Shown: positions 19,090-31,688, numbered from the stretch's first letter. The stretch: 64,000 bases of DNA from Zwartia vadi (GCF_030410375.1 NZ_JAUHHE010000001.1:275347-339346); one strand, 5' to 3'. The notes: generated by a model from the letters alone, not told the origin. Made by a program: numbers and translations.

Positions 19090-20957
19090 CGCGTCACGAC
19101 CTTGCTTGGCTTGGGTTGCCGCAGCAGCCACTCATCGAAAACTTTACGTGCGATCGGCGCCGCGACACTTCCGCCCCATCCGGCATTTTCAACCAGTACC
19201 GCAATCGCGATTTTGGGGTCTTTCACAGGAGCGAACGCCATGAACAAGGCATGATCCCGCAGGCGCTCATCAATCGCACTACTTTGATATTTACCACCTT
19301 TCAAACTAAACACTTGCGCAGTGCCTGTCTTGCCTGCGGTTTGATAAGGCGCGCCTGCAAAAGCCTGACGCGCAGTGCCTGACACCGTCACATCAGCGAG
19401 CGCACGTTTAACCGCCTGAATATTTTCAGTTTTTAACGGAATACGATGAGAAGCGGAAGCGACAGTCAAGCGCTCCTCTCCAGTCGTCGGATTTTTGACC
19501 GCACGCACAAGGTGCGGCTTCATATAAGTGCCATCATTCGCTAAGACGGCCGTCGCCTGGGCAAGCTGCATGAGCGTGAAAGAGTTATAGCCTTGTCCGA
19601 CAGCGACAGAAATCGTTTCGCCTGCATACCAACGCTGTTGTTCGCGTTTTTTATAAGCTTGTCTTTTCCATTCCGTCGAGGGCAGAACGCCCTTGCGCTC
19701 TCCATCAATATCCACACCCGTGATCTGTCCGAAACCAAAGGGTTTCATAAAATCATGCAGGGCGTTGACGCCTATTTCCGGCGCCAATGAGTAAAAGTAC
19801 GTATCCGAGGAAACCACTAACGCCTGATGCATATCAATCGAACCAAAATACGCAGATCCGGCATTACGGAAACGCTGACCACCAAATTCGAAATAACCAG
19901 GATCGTTGATGCGATCGGCTGCACGCCGCTTATTGAGCTCCAGAGCCGCCAATGCGACAAACGGTTTGTACGTGGAACCGATCGGATACGTGCCGTAGAC
20001 AGGTCGATTGATCAAGGGATGATCAGGCGACTCGTTCAGGCGACGCCAACTTTCCACATCAATTCCATCGATAAAGAGGTTGGGGTCATAAGAGGGCTGC
20101 GACACAAACGCCAACACGTCACCGGTTGCAGGCTCGATCGCAACCAGCGCTCCCCGCTGATCTTTGAACGCGGCTTCTGCAATACGCTGCAGGTCCATAT
20201 CAATCGACAAGACGAGATTTGAACCTGGGGTGGGATCCACCTTGCGCAACCGTCTGACCGGTTTGCCGCGCGCTGTGACCTCAACCTCTTCGAAACCAGT
20301 TTTGCCGTGCAAAATACTCTCGTAGCTTTTTTCTATACCTTTTTTGCCAATGATGTCGGTGCCGCGATAATTGCCGAGCTCCTCTTTTTCCTCGAGCATC
20401 GCAACGTCGGCTTCAGCAATGCGACCCACGTAGCCCACTACGTGCCCAGCGGATTTGCCCTGGGGGTATTCACGGACCCAGCGCGCGCGCAACTCAACCC
20501 CTGGAAAACGCAAGGAATGCGCGGAAAACCAGGCAGCTTCCGTTTCGTTGAGGTTGTTACGCAATACGATGCTGGCATATCGACCCGACTCATTGACTCT
20601 GCGTTTAAAGCGTCGCTGATCAGCGCTGCTGACATACACGACAGGCGTCAGTCGGCTGAGCATGTCATCGATATTTCCTGCGCGACCCGGAACAACTTCG
20701 AGGGTGTAACTTAAATAATTGCGAGCAAGTACCTCGCCGTTGCGATCAAAAATATCTCCTCGCCTCGGAGGAATCGGCAAAACCGCGATACGGTTGCTGT
20801 CTGCGCGAGCAGCCAGACTTTCATGCCGTTCGACTTGCAACACCCAAAAGCGCCAGCCCAGCAAGCCGAAGCACGCGATGGCAAAAACGCCCGCCACCAC
20901 CACCCTTAGCAAAAAGCGTCTTTTTTGTTGTTGATCTGTTTGCTTGAAATCAAACAT
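19086..20957 (-). CDS. mrdA: Penicillin-binding protein 2
   Basis: Transpeptidase of the elongasome, 623 residues, anchored by one N-terminal helix (about residues 15-35). The penicillin-binding domain shows SxxK as GSTYKPF, SxN-like region at SSDTYF and KTG in AGKTGTAQVF. The dimerisation domain segment RRGDIFDRNGEVLARN is also typical. It lies 12 bp after mreD and is coupled to rodA by a 4-bp overlap. Confidence 0.96.
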   Translation of the reverse strand: MFDFKQTDQQQKRRFLLRVVVAGVFAIACFGLLGWRFWVLQVERHESLAARADSNRIAVLPIPPRRGDIFDRNGEVLARNYLSYTLEVVPGRAGNIDDMLSRLTPVVYVSSADQRRFKRRVNESGRYASIVLRNNLNETEAAWFSAHSLRFPGVELRARWVREYPQGKSAGHVVGYVGRIAEADVAMLEEKEELGNYRGTDIIGKKGIEKSYESILHGKTGFEEVEVTARGKPVRRLRKVDPTPGSNLVLSIDMDLQRIAEAAFKDQRGALVAIEPATGDVLAFVSQPSYDPNLFIDGIDVESWRRLNESPDHPLINRPVYGTYPIGSTYKPFVALAALELNKRRAADRINDPGYFEFGGQRFRNAGSAYFGSIDMHQALVVSSDTYFYSLAPEIGVNALHDFMKPFGFGQITGVDIDGERKGVLPSTEWKRQAYKKREQQRWYAGETISVAVGQGYNSFTLMQLAQATAVLANDGTYMKPHLVRAVKNPTTGEERLTVASASHRIPLKTENIQAVKRALADVTVSGTARQAFAGAPYQTAGKTGTAQVFSLKGGKYQSSAIDERLRDHALFMAFAPVKDPKIAIAVLVENAGWGGSVAAPIARKVFDEWLLRQPKPSKVVTR

Positions 20958-20969
20958 GGCGTGTCAAGC

Positions 20970-21494
20970 TCAAGCTGAGCCACCTTCAGCATCTTCCAAA
21001 CGATGCTGAGGCAACATAAGCAACCAACTCACTAAAGGCCATAGCGCAGTGGTCAGCAGTGCGCTGACTAACCACGCCCAGCCCGGCCAGGCACTCACCA
21101 AGAAGGATCCGATAAGTACGGCGATCAACTTGGCGCCTACAAATACGGGTAACAAATGAAAACTTTGCTGGAACAAATCAAAACGCAAGACCCTGCGTTG
21201 CATTGCTTGTGCACCGTACACCGTGAGGGTGAACATTAGTGCTTGCAAGCCCAACGGCCCCACATCATGCACATCAAGTGTCAAACCAAACAAAAACGCG
21301 ACAACCATCCCGACACGTCGTGAGTCATGTAACGACCAGAAGGTAATCACCAGCAATAAGACCTCAGGTGCGAAATGCCAGACGCGCCAGGGCAACAAGG
21401 ACAAAATCCAGACCAGCAACATGGTAGACCACACATAGCCAGCCCCCGATGTCGTTTCAACTGACTCCGGGCCGACGGCATGCGCCATCGGCAT
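20970..21494 (-). CDS. mreD: Rod shape-determining protein MreD
   Basis: Small integral membrane protein of the elongasome, 174 residues with about five hydrophobic segments. The segment GLTLDVHDVGPLGLQALMF is the conserved MreD motif. The ATG at 21494 lies 10 bp after the mreC stop. The frame is open to a TTG at 21533 that would overlap mreC, with no better ribosome site, so the start is uncertain by 13 residues. Confidence 0.9.
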   Translation of the reverse strand: MPMAHAVGPESVETTSGAGYVWSTMLLVWILSLLPWRVWHFAPEVLLLVITFWSLHDSRRVGMVVAFLFGLTLDVHDVGPLGLQALMFTLTVYGAQAMQRRVLRFDLFQQSFHLLPVFVGAKLIAVLIGSFLVSAWPGWAWLVSALLTTALWPLVSWLLMLPQHRLEDAEGGSA

Positions 21495-21504
21495 GGGCGG
21501 TCGT

Positions 21505-22422
21505 TTACTTGGTTTTATCTGTCGCACCTGCAAGCTCCGTGGGTGAAATGGCAGCCGCTGAAGGCATGGGGTTTAGTCCATCGCCAACCGGTACTTGTAA
21601 GACCAGAAAATGTCTGTGACGTTCCGGATGCGATGCAGGTTGTGCTTCGGCTCGCGCAAAACCGGAGGCGGGATTACGCTCGACATGATCGACCCGTCCC
21701 ACCGACAGTCCCGCCGGAAACACCCCGCCCACTCCACTTGTGACCAGTTGATCACCCTCGCGGATATCAGCATCAGAGGAAAAATAACGGACCTCCACCT
21801 TACCCGGGGTACTTGAGCCAAAAGCAATCAGCCTCAGACCATTACGTAATACTTGAACAGGAATAGACACAATTTCATCGGTCAACATGGCGGCTTCGGA
21901 TGACATCGGCGTGACACGCGTGATTTGACCCACCACACCACTTTCATCGATCACGGGCATACCCTGTGCGATCCCTGCGCGACTGCCTTTGTTAAACACG
22001 ATACGTCTGGTAAAAGCATTGACAGGCTCGTAGAGCACCTCAACCACCACGGTCGGTCGATCAACAGCAGACTCCAGCACGCCCAACAGGCGACGCAACT
22101 GCGTATTTTCAGCAGACAATAGAGCAGCGTTGGTTGATACCTGAGCCAAAGCGATCCGCTGTCGCTGCAATGCCTCGTTTTCCGACTTAATCGTTGCAGC
22201 CGCATTGATCCACTCGTTGGCCATGGTCAGCATGTCGCGTGGGAAAAGCACCGCGCGCTGGAAGGGATAGAGTGCCGTCGCAATTGCCTGACGCACAGGA
22301 TTAGTCCTGTTCCACGTCGCATCGGTAAACAGCAGAACGATCGCGAGAAGAACCAGAAATGTCAGCGTGACCTCGGCGGCGGGGCCACGCCGAAATAGAC
22401 GAAGGGTGACGTGTCGTTGCAT
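21505..22422 (-). CDS. mreC: Rod shape-determining protein MreC
   Basis: Periplasmic scaffold of the elongasome, 305 residues with one N-terminal membrane helix (TLTFLVLLAIVLLF). A coiled coil follows (ENEALQRQRIALAQ to LLSAENTQLRRLLG), then the two beta-domains with EVLYEPVNAFTRRIVFNKGS and GVVGQITRVTPMSSEAAMLT. It lies 46 bp downstream of mreB and directly before mreD. Confidence 0.95.
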   Translation of the reverse strand: MQRHVTLRLFRRGPAAEVTLTFLVLLAIVLLFTDATWNRTNPVRQAIATALYPFQRAVLFPRDMLTMANEWINAAATIKSENEALQRQRIALAQVSTNAALLSAENTQLRRLLGVLESAVDRPTVVVEVLYEPVNAFTRRIVFNKGSRAGIAQGMPVIDESGVVGQITRVTPMSSEAAMLTDEIVSIPVQVLRNGLRLIAFGSSTPGKVEVRYFSSDADIREGDQLVTSGVGGVFPAGLSVGRVDHVERNPASGFARAEAQPASHPERHRHFLVLQVPVGDGLNPMPSAAAISPTELAGATDKTK

Positions 22423-22468
22423 CTGAGCTCAGTACCAAGCCACCCGAACCTCAAAAAGGCCAGGCGGA

Positions 22469-23557
<1,089 letters not shown>

Positions 23558-23663
23558 TTAGCCCGTAATCATAACTTATAATTCTTCAACACAATCGCAA
23601 GATTTGCGCTCGTCAAGCCCGGAAAGTCACGGGCCGACCTCCTGAATGGATTAAATCTGTCTT

Positions 23664-23972
23664 ATGGCCCTTACCGACCAAGAAGTCGCCCGTATCGCCC
23701 GCCTGGCAAGGCTTCACCTCAGCCCGGAACAACAGGCTCAGGCTCAGACCGATCTAAACAAAATCCTAGGCATCATCGAAACGCTCCAGTCCGTCGACAC
23801 GCAAGGCGTGGAACCTTTGGCCCACCCCCTTGCCTCAGTCACGGACGTCCACTTGCGCCTGAGAGACGATGTCGTCACCGAAGTCTCATCGACCGAACGG
23901 CGGGATGCCCTGATGGCTAACGCCCCCGGGGCCTCCAAAGGCCTGTTTCTGGTTCCTAAGGTCATTGAATAA
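23664..23972 (+). CDS. gatC: Asp-tRNA(Asn)/Glu-tRNA(Gln) amidotransferase subunit C
   Basis: Small subunit that stabilises the GatAB amidotransferase. The 102-residue protein starts [20 protein letters not shown] and has the conserved VEPLAHPL. It begins the gatCAB operon; gatA starts one base after its stop codon. The presence of the complex means the cell forms Gln-tRNA and/or Asn-tRNA by the indirect route. Confidence 0.95.
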   Translation: MALTDQEVARIARLARLHLSPEQQAQAQTDLNKILGIIETLQSVDTQGVEPLAHPLASVTDVHLRLRDDVVTEVSSTERRDALMANAPGASKGLFLVPKVIE

Positions 23973-23973
23973 G

Positions 23974-25506
23974 ATGTCAAACGCACTCCAGCTCTATCCA
24001 ACCATCGCCGCGCTCAGCAAGGCGCTCGCGAATCGACAACTCAGCGCGACAGAGCTTGCCCAAGATTGTCTAAGAAAAATTGAGGAAACGGCAACTCTCA
24101 ATGCCTTTGTTCATGTCGACGCCGAATTGACACTTGCCCAGGCACGCGCTGCCGATGCCACGTTAGCTGAAGGACGGGGCGGTATCCTGACAGGCCTGCC
24201 CATCGCACATAAGGATGTCTTTGTGACACAAGGCTGGCGCAGCACGGCTGGTAGCAATATGCTCAAGCATTACACCAGCCCGTTTGACGCCACGGTGGTT
24301 CATCAATTGCGGGCAGCTGGTTGCGTGACGCTTGGCAAACTAAACTGCGACGAATTCGCAATGGGTTCAGGCAACAAACACTCCGCCTTTGGGCCGACCC
24401 ACAACCCCTGGGATCCCTCCGCGGTGCCAGGCGGATCCTCTGGCGGCTCCGCTGCGGCAGTCGCGGCCAGACTGGTCATTGCGGCAACAGGCACGGATAC
24501 TGGCGGGTCTGTTCGACAACCTGCCGCGCTGTGTGGCGTGAGCGGCATCAAACCCACTTATGGCGCAGTATCCCGCTATGGAATGATTGCTTACGGCTCC
24601 AGTCTTGATCAAGCTGGTCCTCTAGCCAACAGTGCATTGGATCTCGTGGATTTACTCGACGTAATGAGCGGCTTCGACAGCAAAGACTCCACGAGTGCCG
24701 AGCACTGCAAAGGGGTTGCCAATGCACCGGGACGGATTCGCAGCGAATTCAACCATGCAGAATCCAGCTTCGCTGGCAACGCTTCCCAACCTTTAAAGGG
24801 TTTACGGATTGGCGTACCCAAGGAGTTTTTTGGTGCGGGCCTTTCAAACGATGTCGCCCAAGCCATCGAAAACGCTCTCAAACAGTTTGAAAAACTCGGC
24901 GCGCAACGCGTGGATATTTCACTGCCACGTACCGAGTTATCCATACCCGCCTACTATGTCATTGCGCCTGCCGAAGCATCGAGCAACCTCTCCCGCTACG
25001 ATGGTGTGCGCTACGGTCACCGCAGCGAATCCTACAATGACCTGGCTGACATGACGGCACGGTCGCGTGCCGAAGGCTTTGGCACAGAGGTCAAACGCCG
25101 TATCCTGATCGGGACGTACGTGCTTTCTCACGGTTATTACGATGCATATTATCTCCAGGCACAGCGCTTGCGCAGAATGATCGTTGACGACTTTCAAGCA
25201 GCACTCACTCAGCATTGCGATGTCATCATGGGCCCGGTGACCCCCACTGTCGCACAACCCATCAATCAAAATCAAAACGATCCAACCGCCGACTGGCTGG
25301 CAGATATCTACACGCTTGGTCTAAACCTCGCTGGCTTGCCGGGCATGTCGATTCCTTGCGGTTTCGGTGCCGGCGTCTCGGGCAAACAATTGCCAATCGG
25401 CTTGCAGATCATCGGCAATTATTTTGACGAAGGCAGACTTCTGGCGGTCGCGCATCAATATCAGCAAGTCACTGACTGGCATCAACGCATTGCGGGGCAA
25501 GCATAA
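23974..25506 (+). CDS. gatA: Asp-tRNA(Asn)/Glu-tRNA(Gln) amidotransferase subunit A
   Basis: Amidase-signature subunit that releases ammonia from glutamine and channels it to GatB. The 510-residue protein carries the Ser-cisSer-Lys triad: Lys in LPIAHKDVF, the Ser pair in [14 protein letters not shown] and [13 protein letters not shown]. The ATG at 23974 is preferred over a TTG three codons earlier. There is an unusual insert of roughly 20 residues around [17 protein letters not shown], before [11 protein letters not shown]. Its stop overlaps the gatB start by one base (TAATG). Confidence 0.96.
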   Translation: MSNALQLYPTIAALSKALANRQLSATELAQDCLRKIEETATLNAFVHVDAELTLAQARAADATLAEGRGGILTGLPIAHKDVFVTQGWRSTAGSNMLKHYTSPFDATVVHQLRAAGCVTLGKLNCDEFAMGSGNKHSAFGPTHNPWDPSAVPGGSSGGSAAAVAARLVIAATGTDTGGSVRQPAALCGVSGIKPTYGAVSRYGMIAYGSSLDQAGPLANSALDLVDLLDVMSGFDSKDSTSAEHCKGVANAPGRIRSEFNHAESSFAGNASQPLKGLRIGVPKEFFGAGLSNDVAQAIENALKQFEKLGAQRVDISLPRTELSIPAYYVIAPAEASSNLSRYDGVRYGHRSESYNDLADMTARSRAEGFGTEVKRRILIGTYVLSHGYYDAYYLQAQRLRRMIVDDFQAALTQHCDVIMGPVTPTVAQPINQNQNDPTADWLADIYTLGLNLAGLPGMSIPCGFGAGVSGKQLPIGLQIIGNYFDEGRLLAVAHQYQQVTDWHQRIAGQA

Positions 25507-26963
25507 TGGCATGGGAAATTGTGATCGGGCTGGAAACACACACCCAGCTCTCGACTCAAACCAAAATTTTTTCAGGAAGCTCGACGCGTTACGGCGCACT
25601 GCCCAACACGCAAGCCAATGAAGTAGACCTGGCGCTGCCCGGCTCGCTGCCCGTGATGAACAGAGCGGCTGTTGACCGGGCGATCCGCTTCGGACTGGCT
25701 GTCGGCGCAACCATCGCCCCCCGCTCCATCTTCGCCCGTAAAAATTATTTTTATCCAGACTCACCTAAAAACTACCAAATCAGCCAATTCGAAATCCCGG
25801 TCGTTCAGGGCGGCTCCATTAGCTTTTTTGTGGGTGATCAAGAAAAAACCGTCAACCTCACGCGCGCTCACCTCGAAGAAGACGCGGGCAAATCTCTGCA
25901 CGACGACTTTGTGGGACCGCATGGAGAAGCTTCCTCCGGGATTGATTTAAATCGAGCCGGCACACCCTTATTGGAGATCGTCTCCGAGCCCGAAATGCGC
26001 TCTGCCGCCGAAGCGGTTGCTTATGCAAAAGCCCTGCACAGTCTCGTCATGTGGCTAGGTATCTGCGATGGCAACATGCAAGAAGGCTCTTTCCGCGTCG
26101 ACGCCAACGTTTCGGTTCGTCCCGTCGGTCAAGCGGAGTTCGGTACGCGTTGCGAAATCAAAAACGTCAACTCCTTCAGATTTCTAGAGCGCGCCATTCA
26201 ATACGAAGTCAGGCGCCAGATCGAACTCATCGAGGATGGCGGTCGGGTTGTGCAGGAAACCCGTCTCTATGACTCTGAACGAGATGAAACCCGCAGCATG
26301 CGCAGCAAAGAAGACGCGCATGACTATCGCTATTTCCCTGATCCTGACCTCCCTCCTCTCGTCATTGCACAAGACTGGATCGAGTCTGTACGCCAAACAA
26401 TGCCGGAACTCCCTGCGGCGCTGCGCGCACGGTTTGTCGCTGAGTGTGGTCTTGCTCCTGTGGACGCTGCTCAACTCTCAAGCAGCCGTGATCTTGCCGC
26501 CTATTTCGAGAGTGTGAACGCCTCGTTGCCGACTGGGCAAGCCAAGCTTGCCGCAAACTGGATCATGGGTGAAGTGTCTGCAACTCTCAATCGCGAAGAA
26601 AAAGACATCACTGAATGCCCTGTTTCGGCAACCGCGCTTGCTGCCCTACTCTCGCGCATCATTGATGGCACCGTTTCAAACAAAATTGCAAGAGATGTTT
26701 TTGCAGCGATGTGGGCAGGCGAGCATGGTGGAAATCCGGACGCCATTATTCAAGCGAAGGGTCTGACTCAAATCAGCGATACAGGTGCGATTGCAGCCAT
26801 GGTCGATACAGTCTTGGCTGACAATCCGGCCATCGTGGCTGAATACCGCTCAGGTAAACAAAAAGCCTTCAACTCCCTAGTCGGTCAGATCATGAAGGCA
26901 GCCAAGGGCAAGGCTAATCCCCAACAAGTCAATGACTTGCTGAAAGCCAAGCTCGATGGTTAA
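25506..26963 (+). CDS. gatB: Asp-tRNA(Asn)/Glu-tRNA(Gln) amidotransferase subunit B
   Basis: Kinase-transferase subunit that activates the mischarged tRNA and amidates it. The 485-residue protein starts with [15 protein letters not shown] and has [23 protein letters not shown] and [12 protein letters not shown], plus the C-terminal helical tail with [17 protein letters not shown]. It overlaps gatA by one base and ends 1 bp from the convergent pyrE stop. Confidence 0.97.
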   Translation: MAWEIVIGLETHTQLSTQTKIFSGSSTRYGALPNTQANEVDLALPGSLPVMNRAAVDRAIRFGLAVGATIAPRSIFARKNYFYPDSPKNYQISQFEIPVVQGGSISFFVGDQEKTVNLTRAHLEEDAGKSLHDDFVGPHGEASSGIDLNRAGTPLLEIVSEPEMRSAAEAVAYAKALHSLVMWLGICDGNMQEGSFRVDANVSVRPVGQAEFGTRCEIKNVNSFRFLERAIQYEVRRQIELIEDGGRVVQETRLYDSERDETRSMRSKEDAHDYRYFPDPDLPPLVIAQDWIESVRQTMPELPAALRARFVAECGLAPVDAAQLSSSRDLAAYFESVNASLPTGQAKLAANWIMGEVSATLNREEKDITECPVSATALAALLSRIIDGTVSNKIARDVFAAMWAGEHGGNPDAIIQAKGLTQISDTGAIAAMVDTVLADNPAIVAEYRSGKQKAFNSLVGQIMKAAKGKANPQQVNDLLKAKLDG

Positions 26964-26964
26964 T

Positions 26965-27636
26965 TCAAATCCCGTAACGCTTGCGATAAGCAAGCACTGA
27001 CTCGCGGTAGGACGCGAACTCTGCGTTATTTTCAAGCAGCCCGAGGATATCAGTCAGGGAGGCGATACTGACGACCGGTAAACCATAGCGCTGTTGCACC
27101 TCCTGAACAGCGGAATGTTGTGACAGTGCGCCGTCAGGTCCCGCGCGCTCCATCCGATCCATTGCGATCAGGACGGCACAAGGCTCGGCTCCTGCGGCCC
27201 GGATGATCTCAACCGACTCCTTGACCGAGGTGCCAGCCGTGATCACATCATCAATGATGACAACCTTGCCCTTGAGTGGCGCACCGACCAACACGCCTCC
27301 CTCGCCATGATCTTTTGCTTCCTTGCGGTTGTAAGCAAAAGGCACATCCCGGCCCTGCATCCCTGCATGAGTGGCCAAGGCGACCGAAGTAGCCGTCGCC
27401 AGAGGAATGCCTTTGTAGGCAGGCCCAAACAACATGTCAAAGGGCAACTTTGAATCGATCAACGCCTGCGCATAAAATTGAGCGAGCTTGCCAACAGAAG
27501 CGCCCGTATTGAAGAGTCCGGCGTTAAAGAAATAAGGACTCGTACGACCGGACTTTGTCACGAAGCTGCCAAAACGCAGCACACCTTCTTTTAAGGCAAA
27601 CTGTACAAATTCTCGACGATCAGCACCCTGCGACAT
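26965..27636 (-). CDS. pyrE: Orotate phosphoribosyltransferase
   Basis: Makes orotidine 5'-phosphate in pyrimidine synthesis. The 223-residue protein has the PRPP-binding motif [16 protein letters not shown] and the family segments [19 protein letters not shown] and [16 protein letters not shown] good ribosome site (AGAGGA) precedes the ATG. It is divergent from xthA across 67 bp and convergent with gatB, so it appears to be a single-gene unit. Confidence 0.97.
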   Translation of the reverse strand: MSQGADRREFVQFALKEGVLRFGSFVTKSGRTSPYFFNAGLFNTGASVGKLAQFYAQALIDSKLPFDMLFGPAYKGIPLATATSVALATHAGMQGRDVPFAYNRKEAKDHGEGGVLVGAPLKGKVVIIDDVITAGTSVKESVEIIRAAGAEPCAVLIAMDRMERAGPDGALSQHSAVQEVQQRYGLPVVSIASLTDILGLLENNAEFASYRESVLAYRKRYGI

Positions 27637-27703
27637 AGTATTCCTCTCAGTTTCAACTCAGCTTTCAATACTCGACATTATCTCACCGACCAGGAGTCCC
27701 GCC

Positions 27704-28498
27704 TTGCTGCGCATCACCTCACTGAATTTGAATGGTATTCGCTCTGCCTACAACAAAGGTCTCCTCGAATGGCTTAAAACACATCAGGCTGACATTCTTT
27801 GTCTGCAAGAGCTCAAAGCGCATCTTACGGATATTCACAAGGACTACCAGCACCCGCTGGACTACAAGGGCCATTTCTGTCCGGCAGAAAAGAAAGGCTA
27901 TAGCGGGGTCGGGATCTATCTGAAACAACAGCCTGAGCGCGTGCTAACCGGGATTAACTGTCCTGAATTTGATCAAGAAGGTCGGGTGATCCGTGCGGAC
28001 TGGCCTCGTCTCACGGTTGTCAGTGCGTACCTGCCCTCCGGGTCAAGCGGTCCAGAGCGTCAAGAAGCGAAATTCCGTTTTCTGGACAAATTCGGTCCAT
28101 GGCTGCAGGAGCTGATGGACGATCACAAAAAAACCAAGCGCGAATATGTGATCTGCGCAGATTGGAACATCGCCCACAAAGAAATCGATCTGAAAAACTG
28201 GAAGTCAAACCAAAAAAATTCCGGCTTTACGCCCGAAGAACGCGCCTGGATGACCCATACGATCGAGAAGATTGGTTTTATCGATGTGTTTCGGCAGCTT
28301 GATCCACGGCCAGACCAGTACACCTGGTGGAGCAACAGGGGCCAGGCCTGGGCAAAGAACGTCGGCTGGCGCCTGGACTATCAACTCGCCACACCGGGGA
28401 TTGCCGCCACAGCCCGCTCAACCAGTATTTACAAAGATGAGCGCTTTTCCGATCACGCTCCGTTCACAATCGATTACGACTTCACTCTCGGTGCTTAA
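27704..28498 (+). CDS. xthA: Exodeoxyribonuclease III / AP endonuclease
   Basis: Repair nuclease that cuts at abasic sites and degrades 3' ends. The 264-residue protein has the metal-binding ITSLNLNGIRSA, LCLQELKAH, the catalytic Asp/Asn in ADWNIAH and the terminal SDHAPFTIDY. The start is a TTG at 27704: GGAG lies eight bases before it, and the resulting N-terminus (MLRITSLNLNG) matches the family exactly. Confidence 0.95.
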   Translation: MLRITSLNLNGIRSAYNKGLLEWLKTHQADILCLQELKAHLTDIHKDYQHPLDYKGHFCPAEKKGYSGVGIYLKQQPERVLTGINCPEFDQEGRVIRADWPRLTVVSAYLPSGSSGPERQEAKFRFLDKFGPWLQELMDDHKKTKREYVICADWNIAHKEIDLKNWKSNQKNSGFTPEERAWMTHTIEKIGFIDVFRQLDPRPDQYTWWSNRGQAWAKNVGWRLDYQLATPGIAATARSTSIYKDERFSDHAPFTIDYDFTLGA

Positions 28499-28529
28499 AA
28501 GTCAGGGCAATCATTCAGGCGCTTACGTT

Positions 28530-29816
28530 TCAAACACCCGCAGCATCTATGCGTTCGATATCACGACGACGCCACCACAACAGCAGCAAACCAGGCACTG
28601 CGATCGCGACAGTCATCAAAAAGAAACTGGGCCAACCCGCAAACTCCACCAGTGGTGGGGTGAGCGGTCCCGCCAGATAGGTTCGGCCGACCGCAGACAG
28701 CGCCGAGAGCAAAGCAAACTGGGTCGCTGAAAACTCTCTGTTACAGAGGCCCATCAACAAGGCGACGAAAGCTGCCGTCCCCATACCACCACACAAATTC
28801 TCAAGCCCGACGCCGGCTGCCATTAACCAGACACTATGCGGCCCCACCGAAATCACCCAGAATCCCAGATTGGAAACCGCCTGCAACAAACCAAACAGCA
28901 TCAAAGAGCGATAGAGACCTAGTTTGGCCATCAACGCACCACCCGTTAGCGCCCCGACAATTGTCGCAGTCAACCCGAGCAGTTTGTTGACCGTACCCAC
29001 CTCTGTCGCCGTGTATTGCGCCGCGCGCAATAAAAAGGTTGTCGAGAGCGCCCCTGCAAAGGCGTCGCCAAGTTTGTACAGCACAATCAACACCAATACA
29101 GTCAGGGCTTCGGGGCGACCAAAAAACTCTTTAAACGGTTCAAAGACAGCGCGCGAAAGTGAATGCGGGGTCTGCGCAGGCACTTCAGGCTCAGGAGCCC
29201 AGAGCGTTGCGAGGGCGACAATCAGCATCAGTGCGCCCATCAGCATGTAAGTATGTCCCCAACCCAACCACTGATCCGCCAAAATCAATGCCAACCCACC
29301 CGAAGTCAGCATCGCCAGGCGATACCCGAGAACGGATAAGGCCGCCCCCGCGCCCCGCTCTTCCTTGCGCAACACATCACTACGATAGGCATCAAAGGCA
29401 ATATCTTGCGTGGCAGAACAAAATGCCACAGCGACAGCGAGCAAAGCGAGCGGCAACAGACGTTGACCGGGCGACATCAGTCCCATCAGCATGATGCCCA
29501 GCGCGAGCAACAATTGCATCACAAGCATCCAACCGCGTCGGCGACCCAAAAAAGGAGGCGCATAGCGATCAATCAGGGGCGCCCACAAAAATTTCAGCGT
29601 GTACGCAGTCCCAACGAGTGTGAGAAAACCGATTTCCTGCAAGGACACTTGTTCGAGCGTCGCCCAGGCCTGCAAGGTCCCACCTGTCAGCGCAAGAGGC
29701 AAGCCACTGGCAAAGCCCAACGCAAGCAATGGAGCGACGCGCCTGCTGGTATAAAGCTTTGAGGCAGGAATGGTCTGCGCCTCAGTTCCAGTCGGCTGAG
29801 CGCTCTGGGTGCTCAT
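28530..29816 (-). CDS. ampG: AmpG-type muropeptide permease (MFS)
   Basis: A 428-residue inner-membrane transporter of the AmpG family, which imports anhydro-muropeptides for cell-wall recycling. Diagnostic segments are ALGFASGLPLALTGGTLQAW, the loop motif KFLWAPLIDRYAPPFLGRRR and ATQDIAFDAYRSDVL. About 12 helices are visible. Its ATG overlaps the metW stop (ATGA), so it is translationally coupled to the metX-metW operon, an unexpected partner for methionine genes. Confidence 0.9.
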   Translation of the reverse strand: MSTQSAQPTGTEAQTIPASKLYTSRRVAPLLALGFASGLPLALTGGTLQAWATLEQVSLQEIGFLTLVGTAYTLKFLWAPLIDRYAPPFLGRRRGWMLVMQLLLALGIMLMGLMSPGQRLLPLALLAVAVAFCSATQDIAFDAYRSDVLRKEERGAGAALSVLGYRLAMLTSGGLALILADQWLGWGHTYMLMGALMLIVALATLWAPEPEVPAQTPHSLSRAVFEPFKEFFGRPEALTVLVLIVLYKLGDAFAGALSTTFLLRAAQYTATEVGTVNKLLGLTATIVGALTGGALMAKLGLYRSLMLFGLLQAVSNLGFWVISVGPHSVWLMAAGVGLENLCGGMGTAAFVALLMGLCNREFSATQFALLSALSAVGRTYLAGPLTPPLVEFAGWPSFFLMTVAIAVPGLLLLWWRRRDIERIDAAGV

Positions 29817-30445
29817 GTCACGCGACTCGCGCTAAAACGATATGCCGCCAGTGTGCTGCGCCAACCGGCCAATACTTTGACCTCGCGCTCATCGTTAAAC
29901 GTTGCACGCTCCAAAATAGTAAATCGGAGTGTGGCCGCCAAACGTTCAAAGTCTTTTAACGTGCACAGATGGATATTCGGTGTGTTGTACCAGTCATAAG
30001 GCATCTGACCCGTTACAGGCATACGCCCCCGCAAAATCGACCATCCATGCGGCCAATAACCAAAATTGGGAAATGACACGATGCCCTCACGCGCCACTCG
30101 CGCCATTTCACGCAAAATATGTTCCGTATTGTGCATCGACTGCAGAGTTTGAGAAAGTACGACCGTATCGAACTGCTGATCATCAAACATCGCCAAACCG
30201 TCCTCGAGGTTTTGCTGTATCACATGCACACCCCGTTTGACACAGCTCAACACACGGTCATCACTGATCTCAACTCCGACACCCTGGACATGTTTAGACT
30301 GTTTTAAATGCGCAAGCAGCGCACCATCTCCACAGCCCAAATCCAGCACCCGACTGTTTGGACGGACCCACTGGGCGATCCGAGCCAAGTCACCGCGCAA
30401 ATGACCTTCAAGTGTTTGACCGCTCAATTTGAGTTGCTCGCTCAT
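29813..30445 (-). CDS. metW: Methionine biosynthesis protein MetW
   Basis: A 210-residue SAM-dependent methyltransferase-fold protein paired with MetX in many proteobacteria; in some species it is needed for MetX activity. The SAM-binding motif is [13 protein letters not shown], with the family segments [13 protein letters not shown] and [11 protein letters not shown]. It overlaps metX by 4 bp upstream and ampG by 3 bp downstream. Confidence 0.94.
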   Translation of the reverse strand: MSEQLKLSGQTLEGHLRGDLARIAQWVRPNSRVLDLGCGDGALLAHLKQSKHVQGVGVEISDDRVLSCVKRGVHVIQQNLEDGLAMFDDQQFDTVVLSQTLQSMHNTEHILREMARVAREGIVSFPNFGYWPHGWSILRGRMPVTGQMPYDWYNTPNIHLCTLKDFERLAATLRFTILERATFNDEREVKVLAGWRSTLAAYRFSASRVT

Positions 30446-31683
30446 GGACGCACCTCGTCTGAAGGATTGGCCGATGCGCCAGACGCCTGCAGAGTCGAAG
30501 CAATACGCAGGAAATACGCGCGCATCAGGCTGTGATAGCGCGCGTCATCCAGCAAAAATGCGTCATGGCCGTGCGGTGCGTCAATCTCGGCATAGGTCGC
30601 CGGCTGCCCGTTCTTGAGCAAGGCCTGTACGATCTCCCTGGAACGCTCCGGGGGAAATCGCCAATCCGTCGTAAAAGAAACCAATAGGAAATCGGCTTGT
30701 GCGGGAGCAATCGCTCGCGCAAAATCGCCCCCCGTCCGCTTGGCAGGATCGAAATAATCCAACGCCCGTGTAATGAGCAAATAAGTATTTGCGTCGAAAT
30801 ACTTTGAAAATTTCTCGCCCTGATAGCGTAGGTAGGACTCAACCTCGAACTCCACACCGTAGCCATAGTGATACGCACCGTTGGCGGCAGGCTCGCGCTG
30901 TGTGCGTCCAAATTTTTCAGCCATATCGTCATCGGACAAATACGTAATGTGACCGATCATTCGGGCAACAGACAAACCATGTCGAGGCACAGTGTTGTGT
31001 GCGTAATAGTCGCCTCCGTGAAAATCCGGGTCGGTGATGATGGCACGGCGAGCGACTTCGTTAAAACCAATGTTTTGCGCGGACAAACGGGGCGTACTTG
31101 CCACGACAACACAATGGGCCACACGCTCGGGCAGGGTAATGGCCCAGCTCAGCGCTTGCATCCCGCCAAGCGATCCGCCCATGACCGCGGCAAAACGTTG
31201 AATCCCTAGTCGATCGGCAACACGCGCTTGTGCGAGCACCCAATCCTCGACAGTTAATACTGGAAATGCAGCCCCCCAAGGCTTGCCCGTTTCAGGTCGA
31301 ATACTGGCGGGACCTGTCGAACCAAAACAAGAACCGAGATTATTGACACCAATTACAAAAAACACATTGGTATCCACAGGCTTGCCTGGGCCCACCATGT
31401 TGTCCCACCAGCCAATGTCATCTGGATTTTCTGCCGAAATGCCCGCCACGTGATGCGAAGCATTTAGCGCGTGACAAATCAACACAGCATTGCTTGCTTC
31501 TGCGTTCAATGTGCCATACGTTTCAATCGCCAAATCATAAGACTGCAAAGTGTGACCACTTGCTAACGACAGGGGTTCATCAAAATGCAAAAACTGTGTG
31601 TGGACGACACCCACCGAGCCAACAGGCGTTGGATGGGTATTTTGTGCGGAGTTCGCGTCCTTGTGGCTGGACGAATCAGGCAT
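30442..31683 (-). CDS. metX: Homoserine O-acyltransferase MetX
   Basis: Acylates homoserine (acetyl- or succinyl-CoA) as the first step of methionine synthesis. The 413-residue alpha/beta hydrolase has the nucleophile elbow [12 protein letters not shown], the oxyanion segment [12 protein letters not shown], the catalytic Asp in [11 protein letters not shown] and His in [10 protein letters not shown]. Acyl-donor choice cannot be settled from sequence by eye. The ATG at 31683 follows an AGAAGG ribosome site that is itself the 3' end of a SAM-II-like element, so expression is probably repressed by S-adenosylmethionine. Confidence 0.95.
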   Translation of the reverse strand: MPDSSSHKDANSAQNTHPTPVGSVGVVHTQFLHFDEPLSLASGHTLQSYDLAIETYGTLNAEASNAVLICHALNASHHVAGISAENPDDIGWWDNMVGPGKPVDTNVFFVIGVNNLGSCFGSTGPASIRPETGKPWGAAFPVLTVEDWVLAQARVADRLGIQRFAAVMGGSLGGMQALSWAITLPERVAHCVVVASTPRLSAQNIGFNEVARRAIITDPDFHGGDYYAHNTVPRHGLSVARMIGHITYLSDDDMAEKFGRTQREPAANGAYHYGYGVEFEVESYLRYQGEKFSKYFDANTYLLITRALDYFDPAKRTGGDFARAIAPAQADFLLVSFTTDWRFPPERSREIVQALLKNGQPATYAEIDAPHGHDAFLLDDARYHSLMRAYFLRIASTLQASGASANPSDEVRP

Positions 31684-31688
31684 ACGGA